DNA of 62,771 bases from Sperchopsis tessellata. Taxonomy: Eukaryota > Arthropoda > Insecta > Coleoptera > Hydrophilidae. A program made the translations under genes and the position numbers. Under the pieces are notes generated by a model. It had not been told where the DNA came from. It searched no databases and saw only the letters and a program-made list of their open reading frames with translations. Shown one piece after another: positions 38,701-53,800 of the stretch. Where the stretch lies: contig JAWQRN010000006.1 in the NCBI GenBank assembly GCA_033557685.1, positions 1-62,771 of the forward strand. The letters run 5' to 3'. Within the stretch, counting starts at the first letter, position 1. Each line of letters starts with the position of its first letter.

Positions 38701-41700
38701 AAGAGCATCATGTTAACAAACATAGTAAATGTAATAGTCTTCCTTACTTATTATCTATATGAATGTAGATTCTGGATAGAAACCGTGTAGAGGCTCTTAC
38801 AAGTGCTTTATTAGAGCCTCTATACAGTTTCCGTTCGGAAACAACATACATACATTGTTATTTTAATTGTGAAATTTATTTTTATTTTAAATTGGTTTGG
38901 TGCTCTTCCACTATGTGATGCTCCAATAGTTATCTTTACAAGCTTATTTAACAAGGTTAAGGAGCACTTTGGACTCTGGGAAAATTTTTGGTGTTAAGAA
39001 ATCGAAACATCAGGGAGTGAATAGAACTACTCTACTTGGAGGGGCGTGCTGTAAACAATTGTTGTTCCTAGTATATACAAATCATTTAACTAAGGATATT
39101 AAGACCAACAGCGTAGTTTTGTTGATGATATCAAACTGCTTATCAAGTCACTATCCCAGGCTTAGGCTTATAGTTGTTCTGGCGACTGTCGAGGACTTAA
39201 CATGGCAGCAAACTCGGAGACGAATTTTAGATTTGGTGGTACTCCACTGAGGGTTGTGGCAGAGTAAATCACTTAACTCACATATTCTCATTAAGTAAAA
39301 GAGTAAACAAGATGACGTTTATCATAAGACGAGTATTTTTGGATCACTCAATCGAAATGATTTTAAAACTTTATAAATAATTTATAAGATCCATTCTCAA
39401 ATATGCACAGTGTGCTTGGAATACCTACTTTATCAAGTCAAGGTCTAGAACTAGTAATTTTAATGCATATCAAAGGACTGACACAATTCTTTTAAAATGT
39501 TAAACTGGTTGTAAAACATCTGCTTTCTAAAGGGTAATATACACATAATTTTAAAGGGCCACACAAATAATTCTTAGTAAATATCACATCTGTTACAAAT
39601 CACATCTGGGCTGCAGCACATCCTGTGTTGGACCATAAATTAATTATCTCTAAAGAGATAATATAACAGATGTTGTGAATTCTAGTAAGCCTTAAAATAA
39701 AGTATCAAAATAGACATTTGTAAGGGAGAGGACAATTTATAAAATCTACAGAAATTGTTAAGAATATAACTAAAAAAAATAAACAGTCATGTAATTGGTA
39801 CAGTTTGGTAGAGAATACACAAATATATTTTTAAATATATTTAATAGCTTTTTTAATAAAAGTTGAGTGGGTTTTACAGAAAAATAAACTTAAGATAGTA
39901 CTAAAGTTGTAGAAATACTTTGTTTATAGTTTTTAGGAGTATATAGCAAATGATTTATAACTAACAAACTGTATTTAAACATTCATAGGTATAAATATTA
40001 ACATAGAAATTTCCAAAAATGTTCGTTCTATAAGTCCTTAGTCCAAAACTTAGATGCAGCGTGAAAATTACCTTCATATTTTTTAACAAAGAACCAGTTA
40101 TATGACGATAAGAAATCAAGTACAACTTTTTTTGTAGAAACGGTATAAAATTTGTACTGGGTGATAATCTGATGTTTGTTGTATTAGACATTAATGATGG
40201 TGAATAATCATAAAAAAATATAATACTATACAAGTATTTTGGAATTATTAATTATAAGGAATTGAAATCAAAGAAACATTTTGAAAATCATTCAATTTTC
40301 ATTTTGGTATTATTATCTGCTTTGCAGCTTGTACTTTTTGAGTGGTGCTAAGACAGCTACATAAATATTTTATTATTCATGTCTTTTCTTGAAGTGAAGA
40401 TGAGGGGTCTCATTCGGATTTATAGTTTTTGGCCTGGTGGGAGGTTGAGTGGAAGAGCAGCATAAGTTGAATAGTATTAAGTTGAACTTCACCTTCTTAT
40501 TAGTGAAAATCAATTAATTTTATTATATGTACACATATTTTTGAATACAGAATCATTAATTAATTGTTATATCTTTATACAAACTAATTTTTAGAAGTAC
40601 CTACCTGATTAAAAGTATTTTCAAGTCCACTGGCAGTATTTTTAGTAAAAACTTCAGCCTCCTCAGCCTTTTCTTTAGCTTGCTGCAAGATTTCATTAAA
40701 TGACTTAGTATGAGGTTTCTTCATTAACTTCTCAAGGTTATCTAATTGTACGACGTTTTCCTCATGTAGAGAGCGGACAGGACGGCTGTTCAATCTAGCT
40801 TCTTCCAGTTTTGGTTCTAGATTTTCAACTTTTTGGAAAGTTGTGTATGCATCATCCAATATACTTGAGGAATTGGATTCGGATTCTATAGCCTCATCTT
40901 CTAAACCATTTAAAATTTCAGCAGCATCATCCACAAACTCTTTGCCAGAATCAGCAGCATTTTGTGCATCTGCAATCGCTTTGATAATGTCATTGTAAGC
41001 TCTTCCTGCTGTAACAGCATTTTCAGAAATATGTCTAGTTTCCGTTAATAAATTGTCTAATTCTTGTGCACGAGTTGACAAATTTTGAGCGTGCCCTTGT
41101 ATTTGAGGTAACAGTTTATCGATGGCTTGCAAGTCATCATTAGTTTCTTCATAGGTTGTGTTTAGTTTATCAACTTCACTCTTCAGGTTTTCTGGTACTT
41201 CATCAAATTTAGAAAATTCTTCTTGGGCTTGTAATAAATATCTTGAAGCATTAGTTAGGAGCTCTATGGACTCCTTCAGGTTGTTTTCTGCTTCCTTCTT
41301 TTGGTTTTCAATGTTAATTAGTTTACTTTCCAATTTTGCAGTGCTGAAAAAGATATACACTGTAAAATATTATGATCAACTGAAGACTGCATTTCAAATC
41401 AATTATTATGGAGACTTGTTGGATCTGAGCTGCTGTTTAAGTTTGTCGTAATATTTAAACCTATGTAAAAGAAGTATAACTAAAGATGTTTAAAGCGCAT
41501 TAAGTCTGTGAAGTAATACAAATTTAGAGGTTTAGAGAAGAGACAGTAAGAAACAAATGTCAATGGTTATTTGAGGAAGGGTGCAAAACACAAGATAACC
41601 AGCAAGAAATGGATATGGAACAAATATAGAACTGATTCAAAAGAATCATAAGAACAGCAGCAAAACCAGCATGTGGAACAGCATGTTGCATCAATGGCAG

Positions 41701-44700
41701 AAAATAAACAAAGTTGTAGAATCCACAAGTGAAAGAAGAAATGACAAAAAATAAAAAAATTGTGGAAACAATATTTTCAGAAGGGAACAGAGAAGGCATA
41801 TGAGGATTATAAAAACATAATGAACAGATGGAAAGATTACTTCTAAGAATTACTAGGAGTAGATGATACAAGTACAGACGAAGAAGTTGAAAAAGAAGAA
41901 GTAAGGGAGGCAGGACAAGAAAATGATGACAATCATGAAACAGTAACATGATCGGAACTGAACAAGGCAATTAACAAAATCAAAATAGGAAAAGCGGCCC
42001 GGCATGATGGTATAACTCCAGAAGACGTCAATTATATGGGACAAGAAGGACAGCAATTACTGTTACAAGTATATAAAAAAGCCTAGGACCAGGACATAGT
42101 ACACAAGACCAAATCTTTACCATACGGCAAATAGCAGAGGGACTACCGAGCACAACAGGGAAGGATACATGTGCTTTATAGATCTAGAAAAAGCTTTTGA
42201 CCTAGAGTGGAAGTATGAAAGAGTCTACATGAGAAAGGAGTGGGAGGACAGTTACTAAAAGGCAGTCAAATCAACGTACAGACAAACTAGAAACTATATA
42301 AGAATTGCAAATAAAAAGTTAGAAGAACTTACAACAAATCAAGGAGTTAGGTAAGGAGGAATTTTGAGCCCATTATTGTTCATAACTGTAATGGATGACA
42401 TTATTAAAAAAACAAAAGCAAGAATGAAAGGAATTAGCATCGGGTATGAGGATATGAAGAAAATGGAGGTAACAGAGTGTGCATTTATGGATGATATAGT
42501 AATTCATTCAAAAAGCATTAAGTGAGAACCTGAATATAAGGGAATAGGCACTGAAAAATGAAAACTGAAAATAAACAGAGAAAAGACTTGGGAGATCAGA
42601 AAAAGCACTAAGTGAGAACCTGAAAATATGGGAATAGGACCTGAAAAATGAAAACTGATAAGAAACAGAGAAAAAACAAAAGTGATGGTGATATCCAAAG
42701 AAGTAGATGGAGAAAACATAGAACAAGTCAAAGAATTTAAATATCTAGGATCGAAGAAGAAGAAGCTACGATAGTAACATTAACAATAGAGTTAAAACAG
42801 CAGGGAGACTTTATAGTTATATAAGAGGGGCATTCATGAACAAAAAGGAAATTTTGAAAAACACCAAACAGTATTCAGGACAATATACACGCCAATACTG
42901 ACATATGGAAGTGAAACATGGGTGATGAATACAAGTCAAAAATCGAGAGTACAGGCAGTGGAAATGAAGTACCTAAGGAGAGTAGAAGGAGTAACAAAGA
43001 GAAATAGAATCCGAAACACAAACATAAGGCAGAGGCTCGGAATTACATCTGCACAAAAGAAAATAGAAGACGGACAAATGAGATGGTTCAGACATATAAA
43101 TAAAATGGATAACAATAGGCAAGTGAAACAAGTGTGGGAGGCGAGAGCTTTTGGCAAGAAATCAAGAAGATGACCACGAGAAACCTAGAATGACACAATC
43201 GCAAGAAGACAAAGGAAAGAGCTGAAAGCCAGCGACAGAGTGAACAGGAGTGTATTAAATTCTACAAGAAATAAAAATTGAGAAAAACCTCGACATGAGT
43301 TCATAGAGTTAATATGCCCAACTTATAGCCCTGACCTAGCACTGTCAAGAATTTTTATTTTCAAAAATCACAAAAACCATCACAGGGGAAAACATGCTTC
43401 TAATGAAGTAGTCAAAAGATGCTGATAAACAATATTCTACAGAGCCGATTTTTTTTTTTTGAGGATAAAAGTAAAAATTGGAATAATAAAGAGTTATTAA
43501 TACTCTACGCTTTCATTCATAGCTAAGTAGATTATCCTTGTAAAAATTTGTTTAGGCCAAAGGTTGATTAAGGGCTTTGCATCGTTCTAATTCACTTGTG
43601 CTGTGTGTATGACACTTGCTTGACCTATACTTGCATAGAGAGAACCAACATTGAGCCAACATTTTAGGATTTGAAAAAGGAGAGAGTAACTTTAAATCAA
43701 AAATTAAAGAACCTATGCAGAGTTTTTTTAATATCTTTTTGGATAAGAGGAATTATATTTAAGCAAAATGGAATTCTTAATTTGTATGTTAGGGACTCTT
43801 AAGAGTACTCTTTATTCCATAATAGTGTCATATGGTACGTTGAAATCTTTAAAATGCAGTTAATTATTGTATGCAGCCACTTTTAAATAAATGCCCTAAT
43901 TTAAAATGTGATAAGGCACAGTTTAGCCTTCACATGTGAAAAACAAAATCTGTTGGGCAGTGATAAAAAGTTGATATGCAGCCAAAAGATAAACTTTATC
44001 AATTTCAACAAAGAGATTATTAACTTTCGTTTTTTTTTTATAACGAACATAAGTTTTATAAGTATAACGCAATCACAGCGATGGAATGTACGTGTACATT
44101 TTAAAATAAGCGCCAACTTGCATCCCTACCAAATCATGTGACCTTTGTTTATGGCTGTCAACTGGCAGAATAGTTGAGGTTATGTTCGTCGTACAGTTCG
44201 CATAGCTACCATTGAAATTCTGTGATAATTTAAAGTTTGTGACTAAAAAGTAAGAATGTTGCCTACTACAGGCTTTTTTAAAGACACTGAGTGCCCATAC
44301 CACAATAGTTCTTGTGGCAGACCTTACTGCCACTTCAGACACAGGAAGAAGAATCACGATTCAAATGAAGAACAAGCGACTACTTCTACACCTGCGGAAG
44401 TGCCCACCTACAAACCTACCCCCAAAAGTCAATTAGCAAGTACCAGAAGTCATATTCCAATCAGTTATGTGCCAGATGTTGTGGTTCGTTCTGACAGAAG
44501 TATACGTCCGTTACCTACATTTAAGATTGATAAACCTACCTATAAACCCACTCCTTTAAGTGTTTTGTCTATAGCTAATAAAACCTCTAGACGTTTAGAT
44601 GAAGATAAAGAAAGTGAAGAACTCGACGAAGAACATAAACATGACTTAGATGACAACAATCTTGAAAACGAACAAGAAGATGGGAAATGTAAAGAAGATA

Positions 44701-47700
44701 ACGGGGAACAAGAAATTGAAGAGGATGAGAACGGGGATGGAGAGGATAATAAAAATGATATTGATTTTGAAGATTTTTCAAATGAGTTCAATATGATAGA
44801 TGAAATTCTTACGGATACTAATAAAGACAACGAAAATGGTACGCAGGTTTTTATTAATACAGATTCAAAGAATTCCATTAATCACACAAGTTCTCATTCA
44901 AAATTTGATAAGCATAAAACTGATAGTTCAAGATCTAAAGACAAAAAATCCTCAAGTAGTTCAAAAACACAAGAGTCGAAAAATGGCAATAAAAAATCTA
45001 AACATAGGCACACCGATGATAGCAAACAGAAAGAGAAGTCCCAAAAAAGTAAAAGTGATAAAGTAGATAAACACAGCAGTCATAAATCTGAAAGAAGTAA
45101 CAGTGATAAGTCGGACAAGAATATCAATGAAAAGTCGGAGAAAAATACCATTGAAAAGTCAGACAAATACACCAGTGAAAAATCAGACAAATATAGCAGT
45201 GAAAAGTCAGACAAATACACCAGTGAAAAGCCAGATAAATACGCCAGTGAAAAATTGCATAAAAATATCAATGAAAAATCAGAAAAAGTATCGAGTGAAA
45301 AATTTGAAAAACACAGCGAGAAGCCTGAACGAAGTAAATCGTCTAAATCTAGCAGTGATAAGTCAGACAAAACTAATAGTAAATCTAGAACCAAAAACGA
45401 TAGTAATGAAAAATCTAGTGATAAAGTTGATAAAAATAGTAAAGAAAAGAAACGAGATGACAAAGATCGTTTGTCGACATCTGATAGAAGTAGTAGTAAA
45501 AGTCATAAACATAAAAGTAAAGATAAAGATAAATATGATAAATACAAAGATAAAAGTGACACTCATGAGCGTAAGGACAAACATAGCAAATCAGAAAAAG
45601 AAAAATCATCGAAACATGGGTCAGAGCACAAAAAAGAAGAAAAGAGTAAGCATACCACAAAAGAGAAAAAGCAAGAAGAAGAAAAGTTAATGGAAGTTGA
45701 TGAATCTGTGAGTGAAGAAGAGTTTGACAGTCTTGAAGCGGAGTGTTACAGAATATTTAACGAATACAAACCAACAGTTCCAGAGTATGTTCCTCAGGAT
45801 GTCAATAAGACTTCTGCTACAGAAATAAATAATCCTGGATATATTCCAACCAAAAAGCGAATAGCTTATGAAAAAGCAGAAACGCATATATCAAAGATTA
45901 CCCACAACAAACCAAATACAGTTCCAAGCCCCGCACAAATAATGGCGAATCGTATAAAATTAGCTCGTTCAGCGCAACAGGACAATGAACAGTTTAATGT
46001 AATGATGGCAGTTAGAGGAATGAAACGAAGTGCAGCAACATCATCTTTGGGCGGTTTTTTAGAGCCAAAAGTGCAAAAGCTATCTAATAATACTGAGACG
46101 GAGGTCAGTCCTAAACCTGACAAAATTTCTCAAACAATTTCTTTTATCGATGACATATTAAACAGTAAATCAAAACCAATAAACGTATACAGTATTAATC
46201 AACCTAAACCAAATGTAGTTGATGTTTCAAAGCCCAAACCTAGAATTGCACCTGTTCAAAATGTAAATTCGATTCAAAGAGCAAAAGCAAAATTAGATGA
46301 GGCAAAATTGAGAGCTGCAGCTAATATGTTCAATAAGACTACAGCTCAAACATTTGGGAAAACGTACAAGAGAGTAGCTCATGTGCCTGATGTATCGCTG
46401 TCAGATCTTCCTGATGTGTTAAATGCAGATAAATCGAAGTTACCAGTAAATGTAAGAACACGATATTTGACTTCGATTGCTGACGAATGTGTCAAGTTGT
46501 ATATAGCGAAAGAAGAAGCTTATGAGAGAGCCTTAACTGAGGAATTAAAGTGCTATGAACGGTGCTCTGCTTTACTGACATATAGAAATTCTGCGATGCT
46601 TTGTGTGAATAGATTGAGGAAGGAGCTTCAGGAGCGAGAAGCATCTGGATTGGGTCCTATCGGACCAGGAGAATCATCTGGTGGTGGTAATGAATCTCAG
46701 TTTAAAGGACGCAAGTTTTACGATAGTATAGTAAGTTGTATTTTAACGGAAGATGAATTACAGGAGCATGGTTATCCTCGGGAAAGTTCTATACATGGTC
46801 GTGCTATTATTAATAAAGTACGTAAGTTCAGTGCTAAAATGTCATTGGAAGAAAATCAGAGAATGTGTTGTCGATGCTCGAAAATTTACTCGGTGGATAC
46901 TGAAGGTTTTGTTATGTTCGCTGAGGAATGTTTGTATCATCCTCTGAAAAAACGTACTTTAAGAGGTGAAAGGACATATTTGTGTTGTAAAAGTACTGAA
47001 GATACGGGTTGTGTTACGTCTAATACTCATGTTAGTGAAGTTGATGATGATCGAGAATTGGAAGGGTATCAAGTTACGATGGATCCTGAATATGATGATG
47101 ATCCTCGGAGTTTCTCTGTGTACGCTTTGGATTGTGAAATGTGTTATACTACGAAAGGTTTGGAACTTACGAGGGTAACGATCGTAGACGCTGACTGCAA
47201 AACAGTATATGAAAGTTTGGTTAAACCAATAAATGCTATAATAGATTACAATACTAGGTTCTCGGGTATTACAAAGGATCAAATGGAACGTACTAGTACA
47301 AGTATTTTACAGGTGCAAGCGAATATTTTACATCTGTGCAACTCAAAGACGATATTAATTGGACATAGTTTAGAGTCAGATATGAAAGCTTTAAAAATAA
47401 TCCACAGTACGGTTATCGATACATCTGTATTATTTCCACACAAATTCGGGCTGCCACATAAACGAGCTTTGAGAGCATTAGCTAGTGAGTATTTGAAAAA
47501 AATTATTCAAAATGACATAAGTGGACATGACAGTGCGGAGGATGCAATAACGTGTATGGAGTTGGTTATCTGGAAGTTAAAAGAGGATTTGAAAGTCAAA
47601 GGGTTAAAGGTGAAACCTTCCTCATAGTGAACAAGCACATTTTTTTTATAAATGGTCCTTTATATTTCTGAATAAAACAGTTTAGTACACAGTTTATGCT

Positions 47701-47825
47701 ATTTTTCTACACATAAGGTAATATTGTATATAGTTATAATATTTAAGCTTTTTCTAATTAATTTATATTTGTATAAACTCGTAAGAAATTATGTTGAGGT
47801 GGCATATATTTATAACACGTTTTAG

Positions 47826-47859
<34 letters not shown>

Positions 47860-50800
47860 TATACATGTAACATATGATACATAACAATGTCAATAAATGT
47901 ATAAACCTGGGAGTTGACTTTTACTTATACCACATTCATTGTAGGAAATCACTTTTTATGGACATAAGAAATACATCTTTCGAAACAGGACAGTTTCCTC
48001 AAATATGGAAAACATCAGTAGTAATACCAATTGCAAAAATGTCAAATCCTAAAATGTGTAGTGACAATAGACCAATAAATACATTGTCAACATATGAGAA
48101 AGCAATAAAAACATAAAATAAAAAAAAATATTGTTCCACAAAGTTTATTAATAATACCATTACTGATTTCGACTAGTTTGTGTTGTTACCTTCACTAACT
48201 CACAAACTTGAGAATGATCTAGTGTGGTCGAAACTGGTCGTGGAATTATATTAATTCAAAACTTTGTAGAACGACAATATTTTTTTTTATTTTTTGAATT
48301 ATGAAGATGCCACAAAATACAGAATTTTATATTTTCTGATATGAAAAAGTATTGGAATTCGCTGTGAAGAAACAAATTCTTATGTATTGTAAGGAAACTT
48401 AAATTATAGTGCAGAACCAATAAGGTTTTCGTGATAAACGCTTGTGTAAAACAGTGATAGAGAAGATAACTGTGAGTATTGACTTCATAAGAGCTTTTGA
48501 GACTTTTGACTGGGAAGTATTATTATGGAAACTAAAAAAATCATGAATAGACGGCAAGGTGCTAACCTGTGGTTTAAAAGTTATCATACTGGAAGAATTC
48601 AAAATACTAAATATGAAAATGAAATATCTAAAGAATTATAGAGAGTATATAGTGTACGTCAAGGATCTATTTTGGGGCAGCTAATGATTAGATTGTATGT
48701 AGTGACATTGTAAATTGTGTTAAAGAATGTAAAAAAATACCTTTTCTTTTTAAATTTTAAGATTACTTTTATCAGCATTTCCTTTATTTATGGTTTCTAA
48801 GATGAACACACTGAACTGAATACTGTTACTTTTCTAAGTCCGATTTAAGAAAATTACAAGTGATTTTCCACATACATGCAATTTAATTTTTTTTTATAAT
48901 TGTTTCAATATCTTAGAAACTATTAATGTTACTTATAAGGAAAGGTACTAAAAGTCAATTTAATATGAAAAAATATACAAATACACATGGTGTTCCATGT
49001 GGAGTTAAAAATAATTTTCAAATATGTATTAGAGAATTGGAAACAACATTTGTATTTAAAAGATTTAATACGGGCTAGGTGGATGTATATGTACTTTTTT
49101 GTTAAACAGTTGATTTATTTTATACTCAAATTTTGTCTGTTTCTTAAATATGTATACTGATAGTTTTGTTGATATAATTTGTGTTATAAAATAAAAATAT
49201 ATCCCAGAAATCATATAAGATCGTAATTTTTAAGTGAAAAAAATCCTATTAATGTTGTGCAGGATTAAAATGGGAGTAATAATACAAAATAAAAAGTGTA
49301 CTACACTCACCTTTAGATGTCCTGGGCTCGCTAACGTCAAGCTGCTGTAGGGTTGTAGTTTAACAAAGGAAAGGGATTACCTTATTTTTCGGATGATAAG
49401 ATCATAAGACACACTTAAAATTTATGAAACAATTTTCAGCAAAAACTACTTAGTTATCTTCAGACCATAAGACACACCTCAATTTAAGTCGATTTTCTAA
49501 AATAAGATTCATCTTATGATCCAGAAAAGCTCTTTCCTCATCTGGTACTCCAAAGTAGAAATGCACCCTTCCCTGGTCCAGTTCCACGCACCCCTGTCCT
49601 TTCTTCTTTTTCTCTGTTACCGTTAGAAGTTCTAGGCAATACTTTTCAAACTCTTGTGCCAGTTTCTCTTCCTTGCTGTTAAATCCTCTCACATTTCATG
49701 ATTACCTTCCAAGCTTCTTGTTCTCTTTCGCACCATGTTCGATTTTGTCTTCACATACATTCAAAGCAGGAAACTCATCCGATATCAAAAACTATTGACC
49801 GATAGTCATTCTATCTAATTTTGCCAAGGTTTTTAAGTCCTGTCGTTACGATGCTATTTATCCACATGTGCAAAGACAGATATCTATTCATCAGCATGGC
49901 TTCATACAACAGAGATCCAACATATTTTATGTTCATTGACTCAATTTTTAACCTCCAGTTGACTAACAAGGTCAAGTACACTGACTTTGCTAGGTATTTG
50001 ATCGTATAGATCACAATATCGTCATATGTAAACTTAAGAACTTTAGCCTCTCCAATACCCTCTCTGACCTCTTCTTATCTTATCTATCTCACCATCTTCT
50101 CTCTGTTCATTATTTTGGATACTCATCCGATTCTTTCATGGCTACCTCTGGTGTTCCTCAAGGTTTAAACCTTGGACTCCTGTATTTGTTATTTATCGAT
50201 GATATCACATTCTTCCTAAAAAAACAACTTCTCTTTGCTGACTCAAACAAATGGAGTCTTAATACTGATAAATGCAAAGTTGTAACCTACAGTTGAAAAT
50301 CAAACACCATAAACTTCCAGTATAGTATGCTGTCCACTAAGTCGCTATGACAACACCACTGATCTTCGCATTAAATATGATAATGGCCTAACCTTATTAG
50401 ATCTAGTAAAAACTTCTCTGACCTCACTTCCATTACCGCACTTTACTACACATTCATAAGGTCCAAACTTGAATATCGCTCCGTCATATGGAATCCCTAG
50501 TATGTAAAATATGACCTAATGCTTGAACGAGTGCAAAGGAAAATGCTGAAGTACCTATATTTTAAAAAATTCAATACCTATCCAGAGCAAGGTCTCCCTA
50601 ATGCTGTTCGATTTTCAATGTGGTCTCTTTTAATACTCGTAGATAAGTAATCGATATACAGTTCTTGTACAAACTATTTTCTAATCTTGTCGACGATCCC
50701 ACTTCCTTGTCCCTTCTTAACATTCGTGTTCCATCCACCAATTCTAGGCACGGCAACTCATTTTATCTCCCAAAATCACGTACCAATCTACTAACAATCT

Positions 50801-53800
50801 CTCCTATTCACAGGATATGTACCACATACCATACAATCCAGTCAATTGATTTATTTAATACAACTCCATCACAACTTAAAACAATCGTAAGTCCACTATT
50901 TGTTTGATTATTGTATTTTTTTGCATTATCATAGTGTTTGTGATTTTGTAAGTTTTTGGGAAAAACTCTGTAACCTGCTCTGTAAATGGAGTTATCTGTA
51001 GAGAAGTGTAAATAAAATTAAAATAAAATGAAATAATCGATTCCTCTCTTCCATTGAAGATGTATAGGTTAAACATTTTCCTTTATTCTGATCCCCTTTC
51101 ACAGAACTTGCACAATTCCTACCTGTTCCGAGCCAATCTTTTTGCTGTCAATCAGTAGCTCCGTGTCCTGGTTTTAACAGAGATTATTCTTTGACACTAC
51201 TGTGTCCCATGTTGTCATCGGTCTTCCTCTTGATCTTCTTCCTTGCTTCCCATACTAATTTTGCTAATCTGCTCTCGTTCATCCTATTCAGATGTCCAAA
51301 CCATCTAAGCTGTCCCTCTTCTATCCTTTCCTGTACCTTTGTTGCTATAATTTCTCTCGGATATTTTCATTCTTTATCCTACCCCTTCTTGTTATTCCCT
51401 CGACCCATCTCAAAAATTTTTTTCTGCCTGTATCCTACTCTTGTGTCCCTCCGTCAGCACACATGACTCACTGCCATATATCAATACTGGCATACACATG
51501 GTGTAGTTTTAATCTCTTATTTTTCTTCTGCCCTAGAGCTTTTTGTTGACACAATGAAACAAACCCGCCGCACTGTACAGTCTACTGCTCACATCACCTT
51601 CTAGCTTTCCCGCTACATCAATCACCGAACCCAGATACTTGTTTCACCCGCTCTTTGTTTATTTCAATGCTCAATTCTCTCTTTGTCTTTTTCCGCCATT
51701 ATCACTTTCATATTCAAAACATTTATTTTCATGTTCTTCTGGATCAACTCTCTATCCCAAATTTCAATTCTCTTCTGTAAATCCTTTTCCGATTTAGCAT
51801 AAATAAACAATGTCATCTGCAAATGCTCCCACCGATATTTCTGTGTTCCCCAAATTCCTATATCCAACATGTAGTCGTGGCATGACTCATTTACAAGCTT
51901 TCACTCATCAATAAGATGAAGAGCAGGGGACTAAGTGTTCCTCCCTGTCTCAGTTCTCTTCCCACATGAAACTCATCTGACTGTTCATTTGCAGTTCTAA
52001 CATAACACGTATTATCACTATAACTAGCCATTCTCAGGGTTTTTCCAACACCTCCTTCCCTGAGAATACTCCAGATATCACTTTTTTGGACAGTTTCTTA
52101 CCCTGCCTTAAAATCTTCTCCTGCAGTTCCCTAGAACAAACACCAGGTCTTGTGTCCTTCTTTCAGACCGAAAGCCACTTTGTTCGTGCCCCATCAATGG
52201 TTCAACTTTTGCCACAATTTTTCAGCTAATATTCGTTCATAAATCAGAGACAATTTAACTGCAGTCTGCCATTCCTTTGGCACTTTTCGGTACATCCAAG
52301 CCAACACAAAAACCGCTTCCAGGAACCCAATCCCAATCTAAAAGTTTGTTTTTTGCAGTGAAGTCTCGCCAGCACTCCGTTTTCACTCTCCTCCTAGCTG
52401 TATATTTCACCATTTTTCTGTATGAAACTCTCACATTTTATCTTTCCCTTTCGGTTGTTTTTTCTCCCATGACTCGATTTCTGCCACAATAATTTTTTTC
52501 TAGCTATCTCCTTGATCTTTATTAGTGTAGTAGACACTTTTCATCCTGACTTCCATTCGCAGTTTATTTTCCGAAAATAACCCTTTATAGTGATGTTAAA
52601 TATTCTTTTATCGTTCTCCTGTGACTCCACTATTTCCACCAGTCTTTGCACCCTCCTACCCACCAATTGTACCCTCTCCCCCTTTCCCAATCTTCCTGTT
52701 TTTTTTTCCTAAACTCCTCTCGCAACTACCTACTTTCTTCTAATAGTTTCCCAGAAATATCTTTTTTTCTCAGAATTCAACTCCACCGCCCTTGTCAAGA
52801 CCCCTTATCATTATAGAATAACCAAAATCAATTGAAAAATCATTTTGCGCAAATATTTTAACTCGTTTTCCATTTTTTCTTCGGAATCACAATACTAAAA
52901 CTTCTAATTAGAATTTATAACTTACCTTTTAGGTTAATTTCAGGAAACAATTTTAAATTTAAACTACGGGTGGCAGAGTGAATTATAATGTATACTGACA
53001 AAGAGTCAAAAGTTGTAAATATTACATATCTAGGTTCATACGGTTGTTTTAGGAAGAAATTATAGAGCACATGCGGATAAACTTTCTAGTTAATAAATAA
53101 ATTATATGACAATAATTTTTGTGTCGGTCTGTGAGACCAAAATTGGCAAAGCAAAAATTCAATAATACTGTTGCATTACATAATAAAGCTTTTTTTGGAA
53201 AATGCCTTTTATATATGTTCTAGTAGTTTCTAGCAAACTATGGAAGGTTAATGGATAAAAAACTTACCTATTTTTGAAGTCTTTGATATCTTTAGCTTTA
53301 TTCAAAGAATGCTGCGTATGATTGAACAAATCATCTAATTTTTCGTTGTAATCTACAATTTCATCTTTAGTTTCTTGAATTTCTTTTCGAATGACGTCAA
53401 CTGGTTCTTTATATTCACGAATAGCGTTGATCAGATCTTTAACTTCGTCAAGTTGCTCACTAGCATCTTCTTCCCTGCCTGTTAAATTATTTTCTTTAAT
53501 GTCATCTAAAATATTCTGGGCTTTTGCCACTGCTGAATCCACTTTAGGGCCTTCTCCAGTTTCATAGTTGATAGCTAATTGATCGATATCATGAATTGTA
53601 TCCTCTGCATCTTCTGCTGTTTCAATGATGTCATCAAGGATTTTCAGAGCTTCATCTTGAATATCATCTGCTTCCGTGATTATGTGTTTGCTGTTATCCA
53701 ATGAATAATTGGCCTGAGAAATAAAATACATTTTTGTTTAATATTTACAATTTTTACTGATGAAATTATAGCTTACTTTTCTATTCATGTTCTTCGAATC

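Noticed and set aside
44540..45660. Minus- and plus-strand ORFs overlapping the REXO1-like gene
   Set aside because: They are other-frame shadows of its Lys/Ser/Asp-rich low-complexity region.
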